This document shows positions 1 to 9,110 of a stretch of 64,000 bases of DNA, one piece after another (the stretch's first letter is position 1; every line of letters starts with the position of its first letter). The stretch spans positions 186,001 to 250,000 of the forward strand of contig NZ_SZVI01000003.1 in assembly GCF_013416775.1 (NCBI RefSeq), written 5' to 3'. Under the pieces are notes generated by a model. That model saw nothing but the letters and a program-made list of their open reading frames with translations. It was not told the DNA's origin and did no database searches. This DNA is from Rhodoferax sp. BLA1 (GTDB lineage Bacteria; Pseudomonadota; Gammaproteobacteria; Burkholderiales; Burkholderiaceae_C). The position numbers were made by a program, and so were the translations under genes.

Positions 1-30
1 CCTCGGGCAGGGGTTTGGAAACTACTTGGT

Positions 31-942
31 TCATGATGTCAAACGTTGGTTGAACAGCGCTTTGCCAGCGCGTGAGTTGCTTGGGCGGCCCAGGTAATCG
101 CTGATGAACTGGCCCGCGTTGATGAGTTGGTCCAGGTCAATGCCGGTCTCGATGCCCATGCCGTGCAACAGGTAGACCACGTCTTCAGTCGCTACATTTC
201 CAGTAGCACCTTTGGCATACGGGCAGCCGCCCAGACCCGCCACCGAGGTATCAAACTGCCATACCCCCATCTGCAGGCAAATCAGGGTGTTGGCCAGCGC
301 CTGGCCGTAGGTGTCGTGGAAATGGCCCGAGACTTGGTTGATGTCAAAGTGCTTCAGGGTGGCCTCCATCGCGCGCTGCACTTTCAAGGGGGTGCCCACA
401 CCAATCGTGTCAGCCACACCCACATGCTGCACGCCAATGCCTTTCATGAGCCCGGCCAGATAGTCCACCCGCTCGGGCGCGATGTCGCCTTCGTAAGGGC
501 AGCCCACGGCGCAGCTCATGGCACCGCGCACAAAAATACCTGCGGCGCGGGCGGCAGCCACCACCGGCGCAAAACGCTCGATGCTCTCGGCGATGCTGCA
601 GTTGATGTTTTTCTGGCTGAAGGCCTCGCTGGCGGAGCCAAACACCACAATTTCATCGGGCTTGGACAACAGGGCCGCCTCAAAACCTTTCAGATTGGGC
701 GTCAGCACCGAGTAGCGCACACCCGGCTGGCGCGCGATGCCCGCCATGACCTCCGCGTTGTCGGCCATCTGAGGTACCCATTTGGGGCTGACAAAACTGG
801 TGACTTCGATCTCTTTCAGACCAGCGGCCTGCAGGCGGTGCACCAGCTCGATCTTGATCGCAGCGGGCACCAGCTGTTTTTCGTTCTGCAGGCCATCGCG
901 TGGGCCCACATCAACCAGTTTGACTTGAAGAGGATAGGACAT
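31..942 (-). CDS. liuE: Hydroxymethylglutaryl-CoA lyase
   Basis: Cleaves HMG-CoA to acetoacetate and acetyl-CoA, the last step of leucine/isovalerate breakdown. The N-terminus carries the family signature DVGPRDGLQNE and the C-terminal third has the catalytic-cysteine loop GLGGCPYAKGATGN followed by TEDVVYLL. Length (303 aa) is normal for the bacterial enzyme. I chose the ATG at 942 (MSYPLQ) over an upstream TTG at 975, which would add 11 unlike residues. The partner genes liuBCD lie about 3.5 kb downstream of the intervening azl/ghrA/GNAT genes, so the pathway is present but not contiguous. The start of the window lies just after its stop codon. Confidence 0.93.
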   Translation of the reverse strand: MSYPLQVKLVDVGPRDGLQNEKQLVPAAIKIELVHRLQAAGLKEIEVTSFVSPKWVPQMADNAEVMAGIARQPGVRYSVLTPNLKGFEAALLSKPDEIVVFGSASEAFSQKNINCSIAESIERFAPVVAAARAAGIFVRGAMSCAVGCPYEGDIAPERVDYLAGLMKGIGVQHVGVADTIGVGTPLKVQRAMEATLKHFDINQVSGHFHDTYGQALANTLICLQMGVWQFDTSVAGLGGCPYAKGATGNVATEDVVYLLHGMGIETGIDLDQLINAGQFISDYLGRPSNSRAGKALFNQRLTS

Positions 943-1051
943 AAACAAATGCTCAAGCAAAGACGGACACGACAACCCCGCCCAGTGACACCAACCGATG
1001 CAGTGTAGCCATGCGCCAACCGAGGTGCTGCCCGCAACAACCCTAGGCCCC

Positions 1052-1615
1052 CTAGGTGTAGTCCATCATCAGGATGGCGCGGGTATTGGGCTCCAGCGCC
1101 TCGTAAGAATGGGCCGTGTCTGCGGGGTAGGACGCATAGTCTCCTGGCAGCAGCTCAATGGTTTTGCCGTCAGGCCCGACGCTGGCTCGACCGCTCAGCA
1201 CAATGACATGCTCCACCGTTCCTGCCGCATGGGGGAGCGATATTTTGGAGATGCCGGGCTCGAAATCGATGCGGTAAATGTCCCGGCGAACCCGTGGTGG
1301 ACACGCCGAGAGCAGAACCGCCTCATATGCCGCATCTGTCGCACGCGTCGCCATCCCCTGCGACGCACGGATCACTTGCACCGGCACAACGGGCGGGTCA
1401 AGCAAGCGGCTGAACGGCAGGTTCAAACCCATCGCCAGCGCCCACAGGCTTTCCAGCGATGGGTTGCCAACACCCGCCTCCAGCTGGGAGAGGGTGGACT
1501 TGGCCACACCAGCCTTGCGGGCCAGCTCTGAAATCGACAACCCGGCCTGTTCCCGCTCACGTTTGAGCGCCGCCGCAATGGCGGGCAAAGGGCTTGTTTC
1601 GGATTCTTTTGACAT
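1052..1615 (-). CDS. XRE-family regulator with C-terminal cupin domain
   Basis: A 187-aa regulator with a helix-turn-helix at residues 15-70 (ISELARKAGVAKSTLSQLE) and a cupin-like beta-barrel at about 90-187. This architecture is widespread among local regulators of amino-acid or small-molecule export and catabolism. It is divergent from azlCD, with a 63-bp shared intergenic region that holds a dyad. Control of azlCD, with the cupin binding a small effector, is an inference from position. Confidence 0.85.
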   Translation of the reverse strand: MSKESETSPLPAIAAALKREREQAGLSISELARKAGVAKSTLSQLEAGVGNPSLESLWALAMGLNLPFSRLLDPPVVPVQVIRASQGMATRATDAAYEAVLLSACPPRVRRDIYRIDFEPGISKISLPHAAGTVEHVIVLSGRASVGPDGKTIELLPGDYASYPADTAHSYEALEPNTRAILMMDYT

Positions 1616-1642
1616 GTTTTTTATAAAAAACGATTGTTCTGT

Positions 1643-1678
1643 TTGACATTCAAATCCAATTCGTTCATTATATTGAAC
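1643..1678 (+). promoter_or_regulatory. azlC promoter and operator-like dyad
   Basis: TTGACA at 1643-1648 is followed after 17 bp by CATTAT (4/6 match to TATAAT). A dyad GTTCA-N6-TGAAC covers 1663-1678 and ends at the azlC ATG. If this -10 is right, the transcript would begin within a base or two of the start codon. The dyad is a plausible site for the divergent XRE-cupin regulator. Confidence 0.45.
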
Positions 1679-2377
1679 ATGCGATCTTTATTCAAAACAC
1701 TTGACCGCGCCACGTTGGGCGACATGGGTCTGGTCTGCCTGGCAGACGGCGTTGTGGGGATGTCATTTGGCGCCATCGCGGTCTCTGGCGGCTTGCCCCT
1801 GTGGTTTCCCGTGGCGCTGTCGATCCTGGTTTTTGCGGGTGGGGCGCAGTTTGCAACGGTAGGTGTGCTCTTGGCGGGCGGCGACCCTGTGACGGCTGCC
1901 ATGACAGGCCTGGCGCTCAACGGCCGCCTGCTGGCTTACGGCCTGACCGTGTCCGAGTTGCTTGGCCAAGGCTGGATGGCGCGCCTGCTGGGGGCCCATT
2001 TCATTCTGGACGAGTCGGTGGCCTTTGCGATGAAGCAAACCGACCCAGCGGCCAAACGCGCGGCGTTCTGGGTCTGCGGCATCCTGATTTTTGGGGTGTG
2101 GAACCTCGCGGTCCTGGCGGGAGCACTGGCAGGGCAAGCCATTGGCAGCGCCAGCAGCCTGGGTCTGGACGCGGCTTTCCCCGCCCTGTTATTTGCCCTG
2201 GTCTGGCCTGCACTGTCCAACGGGACAACCCGTCGTCGGGTGTTGGCAGGGGGCGCGTTGGCGCTGATCAGCGCTCCGTGGGTGGCACCCGGCTTACCGG
2301 TGTTGGTGGCGCTGTTGGCTGTCGTGCCGTCCGCGCTGCGAACAGGCCAGACCGCCACACCCCCAACGAAAGCGTGA
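1679..2377 (+). CDS. azlC: AzlC-family branched-chain amino acid exporter, large subunit
   Basis: A 232-aa inner-membrane protein of the AzlC/BrnF family, the large subunit of a two-component branched-chain amino acid exporter. It begins MRSLFKTLDRATLGDMG and shows the family's early hydrophobic block with the FGAIAVSGGLP and FAGGAQF motifs, then several more hydrophobic segments. The ATG at 1679 is preferred to a TTG at 1634, because the extra residues fall in the promoter region. The small subunit gene follows after 5 bp. A valine/leucine exporter next to leucine catabolic genes is a sensible pairing. Confidence 0.88.
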   Translation: MRSLFKTLDRATLGDMGLVCLADGVVGMSFGAIAVSGGLPLWFPVALSILVFAGGAQFATVGVLLAGGDPVTAAMTGLALNGRLLAYGLTVSELLGQGWMARLLGAHFILDESVAFAMKQTDPAAKRAAFWVCGILIFGVWNLAVLAGALAGQAIGSASSLGLDAAFPALLFALVWPALSNGTTRRRVLAGGALALISAPWVAPGLPVLVALLAVVPSALRTGQTATPPTKA

Positions 2378-2382
2378 ACCCA

Positions 2383-2688
2383 ATGCACCAAGCCCTCTGG
2401 ATTCTGGCCATCGGCACACTGTGTTGTCGCGTGGCAGGCCCTTTCTTTGCCGATCAACTCCGCTTGACAACGCGTTGGCAAGCCTTGCTCTCAGAGGCGG
2501 CCATCGTGCTGCTGTGCGCGCTGGCCGCGGTGTCCAGCCTCTGGGATGGCGACCACTTTGCGGGATGGGCACGGCCCATCGGCGTTCTGGTCGGCATGCT
2601 CTTGGCCATGAGGCAGGCCGCTTTTCCCGTGGTGGTGCTGGCCGCTGCCGGTGTCACGGCAGGCTTGCGCTACTGGGGTTGGGCCTGA
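2383..2688 (+). CDS. azlD: AzlD-family branched-chain amino acid exporter, small subunit
   Basis: A 101-aa membrane protein with three to four hydrophobic segments (MHQALWILAIGTLCCRVAG; SEAAIVLLCALAAVSSL; GVLVGMLLAM; VVVLAAAGVTAGLRYWGW). The size and the gene order after azlC fit AzlD/BrnE. It is presumably co-transcribed with azlC. It ends 9 bp before the convergent ghrA-like gene. Confidence 0.85.
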   Translation: MHQALWILAIGTLCCRVAGPFFADQLRLTTRWQALLSEAAIVLLCALAAVSSLWDGDHFAGWARPIGVLVGMLLAMRQAAFPVVVLAAAGVTAGLRYWGWA

Positions 2689-2697
2689 CGGATCCCG

Positions 2698-3627
2698 TCA
2701 ATACCCCCGCCCTGGATCCACCACGCCTGTCACAGGCTGGCCTTGGCGCAGAGCCAGCATCTTCTGCATGATCTGCGCAATGCTGTCCGTGACCAAGGTA
2801 CGCGCCGAGGTGTGTGGTGTGAGGGTGATGCTGGGTTCGCGCCAGAACGGGTGCTCGGTCGGCAGCGGCTCTGTGCGAAACACATCGAGCAGTGCGCCAG
2901 AGAGGTGACCGCTCTCGATGAGCGCGAGCAGGTCCTCGTCCACCAGATGGGCGCCACGCGCCACGTTGATGACATAGCCCCCGGCTTGCAGGCGGCTGAG
3001 CCGGTCGTGATTGAGGATGTTGAGCGTGTCGGGGGTGAGCGGCAGCAGGTTGACCAGCACACGGCTGCTGGCCAGAAAGTCGTTGAGCTGCGCCGCACCC
3101 GAAAAGCCGCGCACGCCAGGAATCGGCTTGGGTGAGCGGCTCCAGCCGTTGACCGGAAACTCAAAGTGGCACAGCGCCTGGGCCACCCGTTCGCCCAACA
3201 CACCCAGGCCCATCACACCCACCGGGAACTCGCTGCGCTGGCGCGGCTTGTAGTAGGTCCAGTGGCCGGCGCGGGCATCGTTGTCGTAGGCATTCAGGTC
3301 ACGAAAGTGCCGGATCACACCCTGGCAGACGTATTCGGCCATCTGCACCGCCATGCCCGCGTCTTCCAGCCGCACCACCACAGCCTGGGGTGGCAGGCGC
3401 AATTTGAGCAGCGCGTCCACCCCGGCACCGATGTTGAACACCGCCTGCAGCTGCGGCTGCTCGTCAAAAAACTGCTGTGGCGGCGCCCAGACCACCGCGT
3501 AGTCGGCAAGCGCGGCGCCGGGCTGCCAGACGGTGACCTCGGCCTGCGGAAAACTCGCACGCAAACCGGCCAGCCAGGGATCGGGCTCGGTGTTGGTACA
3601 GCAAAAAGTGATTTGAAAGGTCGACAT
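2698..3627 (-). CDS. ghrA: Glyoxylate/hydroxypyruvate reductase A-like 2-hydroxyacid dehydrogenase
   Basis: A 309-aa NAD(P)-dependent D-2-hydroxyacid dehydrogenase that would reduce glyoxylate or hydroxypyruvate. The Rossmann motif GVMGLGVLGERVAQAL sits at about 137-152. NVARGAHLVDEDLL and the late TEPLPTEHPFW stretch match the GhrA subgroup, with the catalytic Arg, Glu and His in their usual order. It is monocistronic and convergent with azlD. A dispersed-repeat copy begins 16 nt upstream of its start codon. Confidence 0.88.
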   Translation of the reverse strand: MSTFQITFCCTNTEPDPWLAGLRASFPQAEVTVWQPGAALADYAVVWAPPQQFFDEQPQLQAVFNIGAGVDALLKLRLPPQAVVVRLEDAGMAVQMAEYVCQGVIRHFRDLNAYDNDARAGHWTYYKPRQRSEFPVGVMGLGVLGERVAQALCHFEFPVNGWSRSPKPIPGVRGFSGAAQLNDFLASSRVLVNLLPLTPDTLNILNHDRLSRLQAGGYVINVARGAHLVDEDLLALIESGHLSGALLDVFRTEPLPTEHPFWREPSITLTPHTSARTLVTDSIAQIMQKMLALRQGQPVTGVVDPGRGY

Positions 3628-3642
3628 AAATACTTTAAATTT

Positions 3643-3677
3643 GATAGCTACTTACTGTTTATTGATAAGGGCTGCAC
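3643..3677 (+). repeat. Dispersed chromosomal repeat, copy 1
   Basis: Copy with GATAGCTACTTACTG at one end and AAGGGCTGCAC at the other, about 35 bp. It lies in the 5' region of the ghrA-like gene. See the repeat finding for the family. Confidence 0.7.
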
Positions 3678-3736
3678 CGCAAAAACTCACACAAACTCAA
3701 CTGCAGAGTGAAAATCAGACAAACTTTTAGCTGATT

Positions 3737-4327
3737 TCAACTTCTGCGCTGCTTGGACCAGTTACGACGGGACAACCGGTAAAGCATTTGTCGGCGCAAT
3801 GGGTTGCCCTCGGGCACCAACGGATGATCGAAGTCGTCAGCAGGCTCACTGGACATGCCCAGTTTCTCCATCACGCGACGCGAATTGTGGTTGGATGGCA
3901 CGGTATTGGCGACGATCTCCGTCAGCCCCAGATGCTCAGATCCGAATTGGAGCGCCGCCCCGGCAGCCTCTGGGGCGTAACCCTGGCCCCAGAAGCGGCG
4001 TGCCAGGCGCCAACCAACTTCCACAGCAGGTGTGAAATGTGCTTTGCAAGAGATACGCAGCAGACCAGCCGCCCCCATAAAGGCACCCGATTCTTTGGAC
4101 TCAATGGCCCAAAAACAAAAGCCGTTTTCTGCCAAATGCATTTGTTGACGATTGATCCAACCCGTGATGGCCTGCGGTGAGGCGAAGGGCAGAAGATGCG
4201 CCATAACTTCTGGATCCGTTGACATCGCAGAGAACGGGGCGTGATCCGAATCTTGCCAAGGACGCAAGATGAGGCGTGTTGTTGTCAGCACTTTTGGGCC
4301 TAGCCCAGTCATTGCGGGTTCTTGCAT
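3737..4327 (-). CDS. GNAT-family N-acetyltransferase (RimJ/RimL type)
   Basis: A 191-196-aa acetyltransferase of the RimJ/RimL branch (Acetyltransf_3). Visible landmarks are TTRLILRPWQDSD at the N-terminus, the WRLARRFWGQGYAPEA acetyl-CoA loop and NHNSRRVMEKLGM near the C-terminus. Either ATG 4327 or ATG 4312 could be the start, and neither has a clear Shine-Dalgarno. The substrate is unknown. It is a single gene between convergent or unrelated neighbours. Confidence 0.85.
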   Translation of the reverse strand: MQEPAMTGLGPKVLTTTRLILRPWQDSDHAPFSAMSTDPEVMAHLLPFASPQAITGWINRQQMHLAENGFCFWAIESKESGAFMGAAGLLRISCKAHFTPAVEVGWRLARRFWGQGYAPEAAGAALQFGSEHLGLTEIVANTVPSNHNSRRVMEKLGMSSEPADDFDHPLVPEGNPLRRQMLYRLSRRNWSKQRRS

Positions 4328-4454
4328 GGAACTATTGTCACGAGACTGGTCGATGTTAGACGAGGTAGATCAGCGCCGGTAGCGAAATAGATGCAGGAAC
4401 CACAGGCTCGCTTGCACCCCTTTCCCGCCACCCAAAACAACCTTGCGTTGTCAG

Positions 4455-6467
4455 TCACACCGCAGCCACACTCAGCCGGAGCAATTCCGCGCCTTCCGCC
4501 ACCTGATCACCAGGGGCGTAAAGCAGCTCGGCCACCACACCGTCCACCGGCGCGGTGATGGTGTGCTCCATTTTCATCGCATCCATCACCGCCAGCGCTT
4601 GGCCCTTGTTGACGGTGTCACCCGCCTGCACCGCAAACGACACCACTTTGCCAGGCATCGGTGCGGTCAGGCGGCCCACTTCGGCAGGCGCCTCACCGGC
4701 GTGCAGGAGCAAATCAATCGATATGATTTGTGTAGCACCCTGCGCAGTGAATATGTGAGCTACCTCGCCTTTTCTATACGCATTCACAAGTAGACGCTGG
4801 CCGCCAAACTTCAGATCAATGCCGTGTGGGGTGGTGGTGAAACTCAGCAGCCCCGCTGTCTCACCCACCTGCAAGGACAGCGCGCCGTCGTGTAAATAGG
4901 TCAGCCCGGCCGCCACCTGCTGGCCGCCAAACTCAAACACAAAGCGGCGTGTGAAGACCCCATGGCTGCGCCAGCCGTCGGTCCTGCTGAACGGGTCGGC
5001 CGTTTCGGTGGCGCGCTCGTCGATCAGGGTTTGCGCCACATCGGCGGCCGCGGCCAGGGCCAGGCCCACACGCTCCTGATGGAACAACACCGCCGCCTCG
5101 CGCGGGATCAGGCCGGTGTCGAGTTTGGCCTGGGCAAACGCGTCACACTGCAGCACATGCCGCAAGAACTGCACATTGGTGCTCAGGCCAACGATGTGGG
5201 TGTGCGCCAGTGCGGTATCGAGCTGGGCCAGCGCCTGTTCGCGGGTATCACCATGCACGATGAGTTTGGCCACCATCGAGTCGTAAAACGGGCTGATGGC
5301 ATCCCCCTGGCGCACGCCGTCATCAAAACGCACCGGGCTGATGGCGAAGCTGCTGTGCGCGGGCTTGTGGTAGACGTCCAGGCGGCCGGTCGCGGGCAAA
5401 AAATTGTTGTCGGGGGTTTCGGCGCAGATACGCGCCTCGATCGCGTGGCCGGTGATGCGCAGTTGCTCCTGGCACAGCGGCAGCGGCTCGCCAATGGCCA
5501 CACGCAGCTGCCACTCCACCAGATCCTGGCCGGTAATCGCTTCGGTGACCGGGTGCTCAACCTGCAGGCGGGTGTTCATTTCCATGAAATAGAACCGCAT
5601 GTCCTCGGGCCGCTCATAATCGCCGGGCTGCTCGACGATGAACTCCACCGTGCCCGCACCCACATAAGCCACCGCCCGCGCAGCGGCCACCGCCACCTCA
5701 CCCATGGCGCGGCGCAACTCGGGTGTCATACCGGGCGCCGGGGCTTCTTCAAGCACCTTCTGATGGCGGCGCTGCACCGAGCAGTCGCGCTCAAACAGGT
5801 AGACGTAGTTGCCAAACGTGTCACCAAACACCTGGATTTCGATGTGGCGCGGGTTCTGCACGTATTTTTCGATCAACACCGCGTCGCTGCCAAAACTGTT
5901 GAGGGCTTCGCGCTGACACGATTCGAGCGCAGCTTTGAAGTCCTCGGACTGGTCCACCACCCGCATACCCTTGCCACCACCACCCGCACTGGCCTTGATC
6001 AAGACGGGATAACCGATGTGATCGGCCTCATGCTGCAGCAGCGCCGCGCCTTGGCCAGCGCCGTGGTAGCCGGGCACCAGCGGCACACCGGCCTTCTCCA
6101 TCAGCTGTTTGGATTCAGCCTTCAAACCCATGGCCTGGATGGCCGATGCGGGCGGACCGATGAACACCAGCCCTGCCGCCGCGCAGGCCTTGGCAAAGTC
6201 CTCGTTCTCGCTCAGAAAACCGTAGCCCGGATGCACCGCCTGGGCGCCGGTGGCCAACGCAGCGTCAATGATGCGTTGCCAGCGCAGGTAACTGTCCTGG
6301 GGTGCGCTGCCACCGATGTGGACGGACTCGTCACATGCGGCCACATGTTTGGCGCTGGCATCGGCGTCGGAATACACCGCCACGGTTTTCACCCCCAGGC
6401 GACGCGCGGTGGCTGCCACCCGGCAGGCGATCTCGCCTCTGTTGGCGATCAGGATTTTTGTGAACAT
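4455..6467 (-). CDS. liuD: 3-methylcrotonyl-CoA carboxylase, biotin-carrying alpha subunit
   Basis: Carboxylates biotin and passes the CO2 to the beta subunit for 3-methylcrotonyl-CoA carboxylation in leucine degradation. At 670 aa it has the normal layout: biotin carboxylase domain from residue 1 (MFTKILIANRGEIACRV), ATP-grasp with the glycine-rich loop KASAGGGGKGM and FMEMNTRLQVEHPVTE, a BT linker, and a C-terminal biotinyl domain with the biotinyl-lysine motif AMKMEH near 637. A GGAG Shine-Dalgarno precedes the ATG. It is third in the operon liuB-liuC-liuD. A degenerate copy of the chromosomal repeat may lie in frame in the linker at 4730-4763. Confidence 0.93.
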   Translation of the reverse strand: MFTKILIANRGEIACRVAATARRLGVKTVAVYSDADASAKHVAACDESVHIGGSAPQDSYLRWQRIIDAALATGAQAVHPGYGFLSENEDFAKACAAAGLVFIGPPASAIQAMGLKAESKQLMEKAGVPLVPGYHGAGQGAALLQHEADHIGYPVLIKASAGGGGKGMRVVDQSEDFKAALESCQREALNSFGSDAVLIEKYVQNPRHIEIQVFGDTFGNYVYLFERDCSVQRRHQKVLEEAPAPGMTPELRRAMGEVAVAAARAVAYVGAGTVEFIVEQPGDYERPEDMRFYFMEMNTRLQVEHPVTEAITGQDLVEWQLRVAIGEPLPLCQEQLRITGHAIEARICAETPDNNFLPATGRLDVYHKPAHSSFAISPVRFDDGVRQGDAISPFYDSMVAKLIVHGDTREQALAQLDTALAHTHIVGLSTNVQFLRHVLQCDAFAQAKLDTGLIPREAAVLFHQERVGLALAAAADVAQTLIDERATETADPFSRTDGWRSHGVFTRRFVFEFGGQQVAAGLTYLHDGALSLQVGETAGLLSFTTTPHGIDLKFGGQRLLVNAYRKGEVAHIFTAQGATQIISIDLLLHAGEAPAEVGRLTAPMPGKVVSFAVQAGDTVNKGQALAVMDAMKMEHTITAPVDGVVAELLYAPGDQVAEGAELLRLSVAAV
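4730..4763 (-). repeat. Possible degenerate repeat copy inside liuD
   Basis: On the minus strand it reads GTAGCTCACATATTCACTG and then AGGGTGCTACAC. This resembles the chromosomal repeat, with one extra base in the GGGCT end. It is in frame in the linker before the biotinyl domain and is the weakest member of the set. Confidence 0.3.
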
Positions 6468-6522
6468 CTACGTCTCCTTGGCACCACCGCCAAATGGTCA
6501 AAAAAGTGGACAACTGCCCCGG

Positions 6523-7299
6523 CTAACCGAGCCAGAACGGCTTGCGTTTGGCCAGGAAAAACGACACCCCTTCCCGGCCCTCATCACTCGCGCGGATGTC
6601 GGCAATAGCGGCAACGGTGTGTTCAATCAAGGTGGCGTCAATGTCCTTGCCCGCCACCTCGTGCAACAAGGTTTTGCAGGCTTTGACGGCATTGGGGCTA
6701 GCCGTCACCAGCGCCTGGGTGATGTCCGCCACCTTGGCCTCGAGTTGCTCGGCGCTCACCACCGCGTGCACCAGGCCAATGCGCAGCGCCTCAGCCGCGT
6801 CAAAACGCTCGGCCGTCAAGAAGTAGCGGTGGGCGGCACGTGGACCCATGGCGCGGACCACATAGGGGCTGATGGTGGCGGGGATCAGGCCGAGTTTGAC
6901 CTCGCTGAGGCAAAAACCTGCGGTATCCACACTCACCGCCATGTCGCAGGCCGCCACCAGGCCCAGACCACCTGCGTAGACATCGCCTTGGATGCGTGCC
7001 ACCGTGGGTTTGGGGCAGGTATAGATCACCCGCAGCATCTCGGCCAGACAGGCTGCGTCGGCCAGGTTCTCGGCATGGCTGTAATCGGCCATACGACGCA
7101 TCCAGTTCAGGTCAGCGCCAGCACAAAACGCCGGGCCGTTGGCGGCCAGCACGATGGCACGCACCTGCGGGTCTTGGCCCAGTTGAGTGAAGGCTTGGGT
7201 GAGGTCGGCAATCACCTCCTCGTTGAAGGCGTTACGAACCTCGGGGCGGCTCAGGGTGACGGTGCTCACCACACCGGGTTCAATGTTCAATGTGCTCAT
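6523..7299 (-). CDS. liuC: Methylglutaconyl-CoA hydratase (enoyl-CoA hydratase family)
   Basis: A 258-aa crotonase-fold hydratase, assigned to 3-methylglutaconyl-CoA by its place between the two carboxylase subunit genes. Landmarks are LSRPEVRNAFNEEV near the N-terminus, the oxyanion-hole segment ANGPAFCAGADLNWM, and GDVYAGGLGLVAACD. I chose ATG 7299 (MSTLNIEPG). An ATG at 7326 overlapping the liuB stop would give a 9-residue longer form. It is co-transcribed with liuB and liuD. Confidence 0.88.
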   Translation of the reverse strand: MSTLNIEPGVVSTVTLSRPEVRNAFNEEVIADLTQAFTQLGQDPQVRAIVLAANGPAFCAGADLNWMRRMADYSHAENLADAACLAEMLRVIYTCPKPTVARIQGDVYAGGLGLVAACDMAVSVDTAGFCLSEVKLGLIPATISPYVVRAMGPRAAHRYFLTAERFDAAEALRIGLVHAVVSAEQLEAKVADITQALVTASPNAVKACKTLLHEVAGKDIDATLIEHTVAAIADIRASDEGREGVSFFLAKRKPFWLG

Positions 7300-7322
7300 G
7301 TTGGATTTCTTTGTGGCGCTGA

Positions 7323-8945
7323 TCACATCCGGAACAAACCAAATTTTGTGTCCTCAATCGGCGCATTGCGGCTGGCGCTCAGGCCCAGCGCCAGCACCCG
7401 GCGGGTGTCGGCCGGGTCGATGATGCCGTCGTCCCACAGGCGGGCGGTGGCGAAATAGGGGTGGCCTTGGTCTTCGTACTGGCGGCGGATCGGCGCTTTG
7501 AAGCTTTCTTCGTCCTCAACACTCCAGGCGCCGCCTTTGCCCTCGATGCCGTCCCGCCTGACGGTGGCCAGGACGCTGGCGGCTTGTTCACCGCCCATGA
7601 CGCTGATGCGCGCGTTGGGCCACATCCATAAAAAGCGTGGGCCAAACGCCCGGCCACACATGCCGTAGTTGCCCGCGCCAAAACTGCCGCCAATGATGAC
7701 GGTGAACTTGGGCACCGCGGCGGTGGCCACCGCGGTGACCATCTTGGCACCGTGGCGGGCGATGCCTTCGTTCTCAACCTTGCGCCCAACCATGAAACCG
7801 GTGATGTTCTGCAAAAACACCAGCGGGATCTTGCGCTGGCAACACAGCTCGATGAAGTGGGCGCCTTTGAGCGCCGACTCACCAAACAGGATGCCGTTGT
7901 TGGCGATGATGCCCACTGCCATACCTTCGATGCGGGCAAAACCGGTGACCAGGGTGGTGCCAAAACGCGCCTTGAACTCGTCGAAGTCCGAGCCATCCAC
8001 GATGCGAGCGATGATTTCGCGCACATCAAAGGGTTTGCGGGTGTCCACCGGGATCACACCGTACAACTCTTCTGCTGCGTATTTAGGAGCTACTAGCTCT
8101 TTATTAACAAGGGCTAGAGGCTTTTTTTGATACAAGTTCCTGACCGACTGCCGCGCCAGCGCCAGCGCATGGAGGTCGTTTTGCGCCAAGTGGTCAGCCA
8201 CACCCGAGAGGCGCGTGTGCACGTCACCACCACCGAGGTCTTCGGCGCTGACCACCTCGCCGGTGGCGGCTTTGACCAGCGGCGGGCCACCCAGAAAAAT
8301 CGTGCCCTGGTTCTTGACGATGATGGCCTCGTCACTCATGGCCGGCACATAGGCGCCGCCCGCGGTGCAGCTGCCCATCACCACCGCAATCTGTGCGATG
8401 CCTTGGGCACTCATCTGCGCCTGGTTGAAGAAGATGCGACCAAAGTGGTCGCGGTCGGGGAACACCTCGTCCTGATTCGGCAAATTGGCGCCACCTGAAT
8501 CGACCAAATAGATGCAGGGCAGCCGGTTTTGCTGAGCGATCTCCTGCGCACGCAGGTGTTTTTTGACCGTCATCGGGTAGTAGGTGCCGCCTTTGACGGT
8601 GGCGTCGTTGCAGACGATCATGCAGTCAACACCACTGACGCGGCCGATGCCAGCCACGATGCCTGCGCCCGGTGCGCTGTCGGTGCCGTCGCGGTCCGGG
8701 TACAAACCCAGAGCTGCCAGTGGCGCAATCTCCAGAAACGGTGCGCCGGGGTCCAGCAGCATCTGCACGCGGTCGCGCGGCAGTAACTTGCCACGCGCGG
8801 TGTGTTTGGCGCGAGCTGCCTCACCACCGCCGAGTTCCACCTGGGCGAGCTTGGTATTGAGGTCTGCCACCAGGGCGCACATGGCCGCCGCGTTGGCCAG
8901 AAAGTCAGCAGAGCGGGGATTAAGTTGGGTGTCCAGAACGGGCAT
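7323..8945 (-). CDS. liuB: 3-methylcrotonyl-CoA carboxylase, carboxyltransferase beta subunit
   Basis: A 540-aa acyl-CoA carboxyltransferase that moves CO2 from biotin onto 3-methylcrotonyl-CoA. Visible are [16 protein letters not shown] at the N-terminus, [23 protein letters not shown], and the C-terminal [16 protein letters not shown] with the [16 protein letters not shown] block. It is the first gene of the operon and is divergent from the AraC regulator. The stretch at about residues 276-287 ([12 protein letters not shown]) is encoded by a copy of the dispersed repeat and is inserted in frame in an otherwise conserved region. Confidence 0.93.
   Translation of the reverse strand: MPVLDTQLNPRSADFLANAAAMCALVADLNTKLAQVELGGGEAARAKHTARGKLLPRDRVQMLLDPGAPFLEIAPLAALGLYPDRDGTDSAPGAGIVAGIGRVSGVDCMIVCNDATVKGGTYYPMTVKKHLRAQEIAQQNRLPCIYLVDSGGANLPNQDEVFPDRDHFGRIFFNQAQMSAQGIAQIAVVMGSCTAGGAYVPAMSDEAIIVKNQGTIFLGGPPLVKAATGEVVSAEDLGGGDVHTRLSGVADHLAQNDLHALALARQSVRNLYQKKPLALVNKELVAPKYAAEELYGVIPVDTRKPFDVREIIARIVDGSDFDEFKARFGTTLVTGFARIEGMAVGIIANNGILFGESALKGAHFIELCCQRKIPLVFLQNITGFMVGRKVENEGIARHGAKMVTAVATAAVPKFTVIIGGSFGAGNYGMCGRAFGPRFLWMWPNARISVMGGEQAASVLATVRRDGIEGKGGAWSVEDEESFKAPIRRQYEDQGHPYFATARLWDDGIIDPADTRRVLALGLSASRNAPIEDTKFGLFRM
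8087..8121 (+). repeat. Dispersed repeat copy inside liuB
   Basis: GAGCTACTAGCTCTTTATT followed by AAGGGCTAGAGGC, an excellent match to the family. It lies within the liuB reading frame without breaking it. Confidence 0.75.
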
Positions 8946-9110
8946 GAGGTGCTTTCATATGGCGCAGCGCAAACAGCGGGTTTGTGCCGCAAGCATAGAA
9001 GCACAGCCGCACCCTCGGCAGCCAATCTGGTTGCAAATTGCGCCATACAAAGGCACACTGAAGGGCCATTCACCGCATCGTTCTCCACGGCCCGCCCATC
9101 CAACGACTCC

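Noticed and set aside
127-1008. Long plus-strand reading frame opposite HMG-CoA lyase
   Set aside because: Shadow of the well-supported minus-strand lyase; His/Gln/Arg-rich composition and no domain.
4962-6608. 548-codon plus-strand frame opposite liuD
   Set aside because: Antisense shadow of a high-GC gene; no recognisable motif and no ribosome-binding site.
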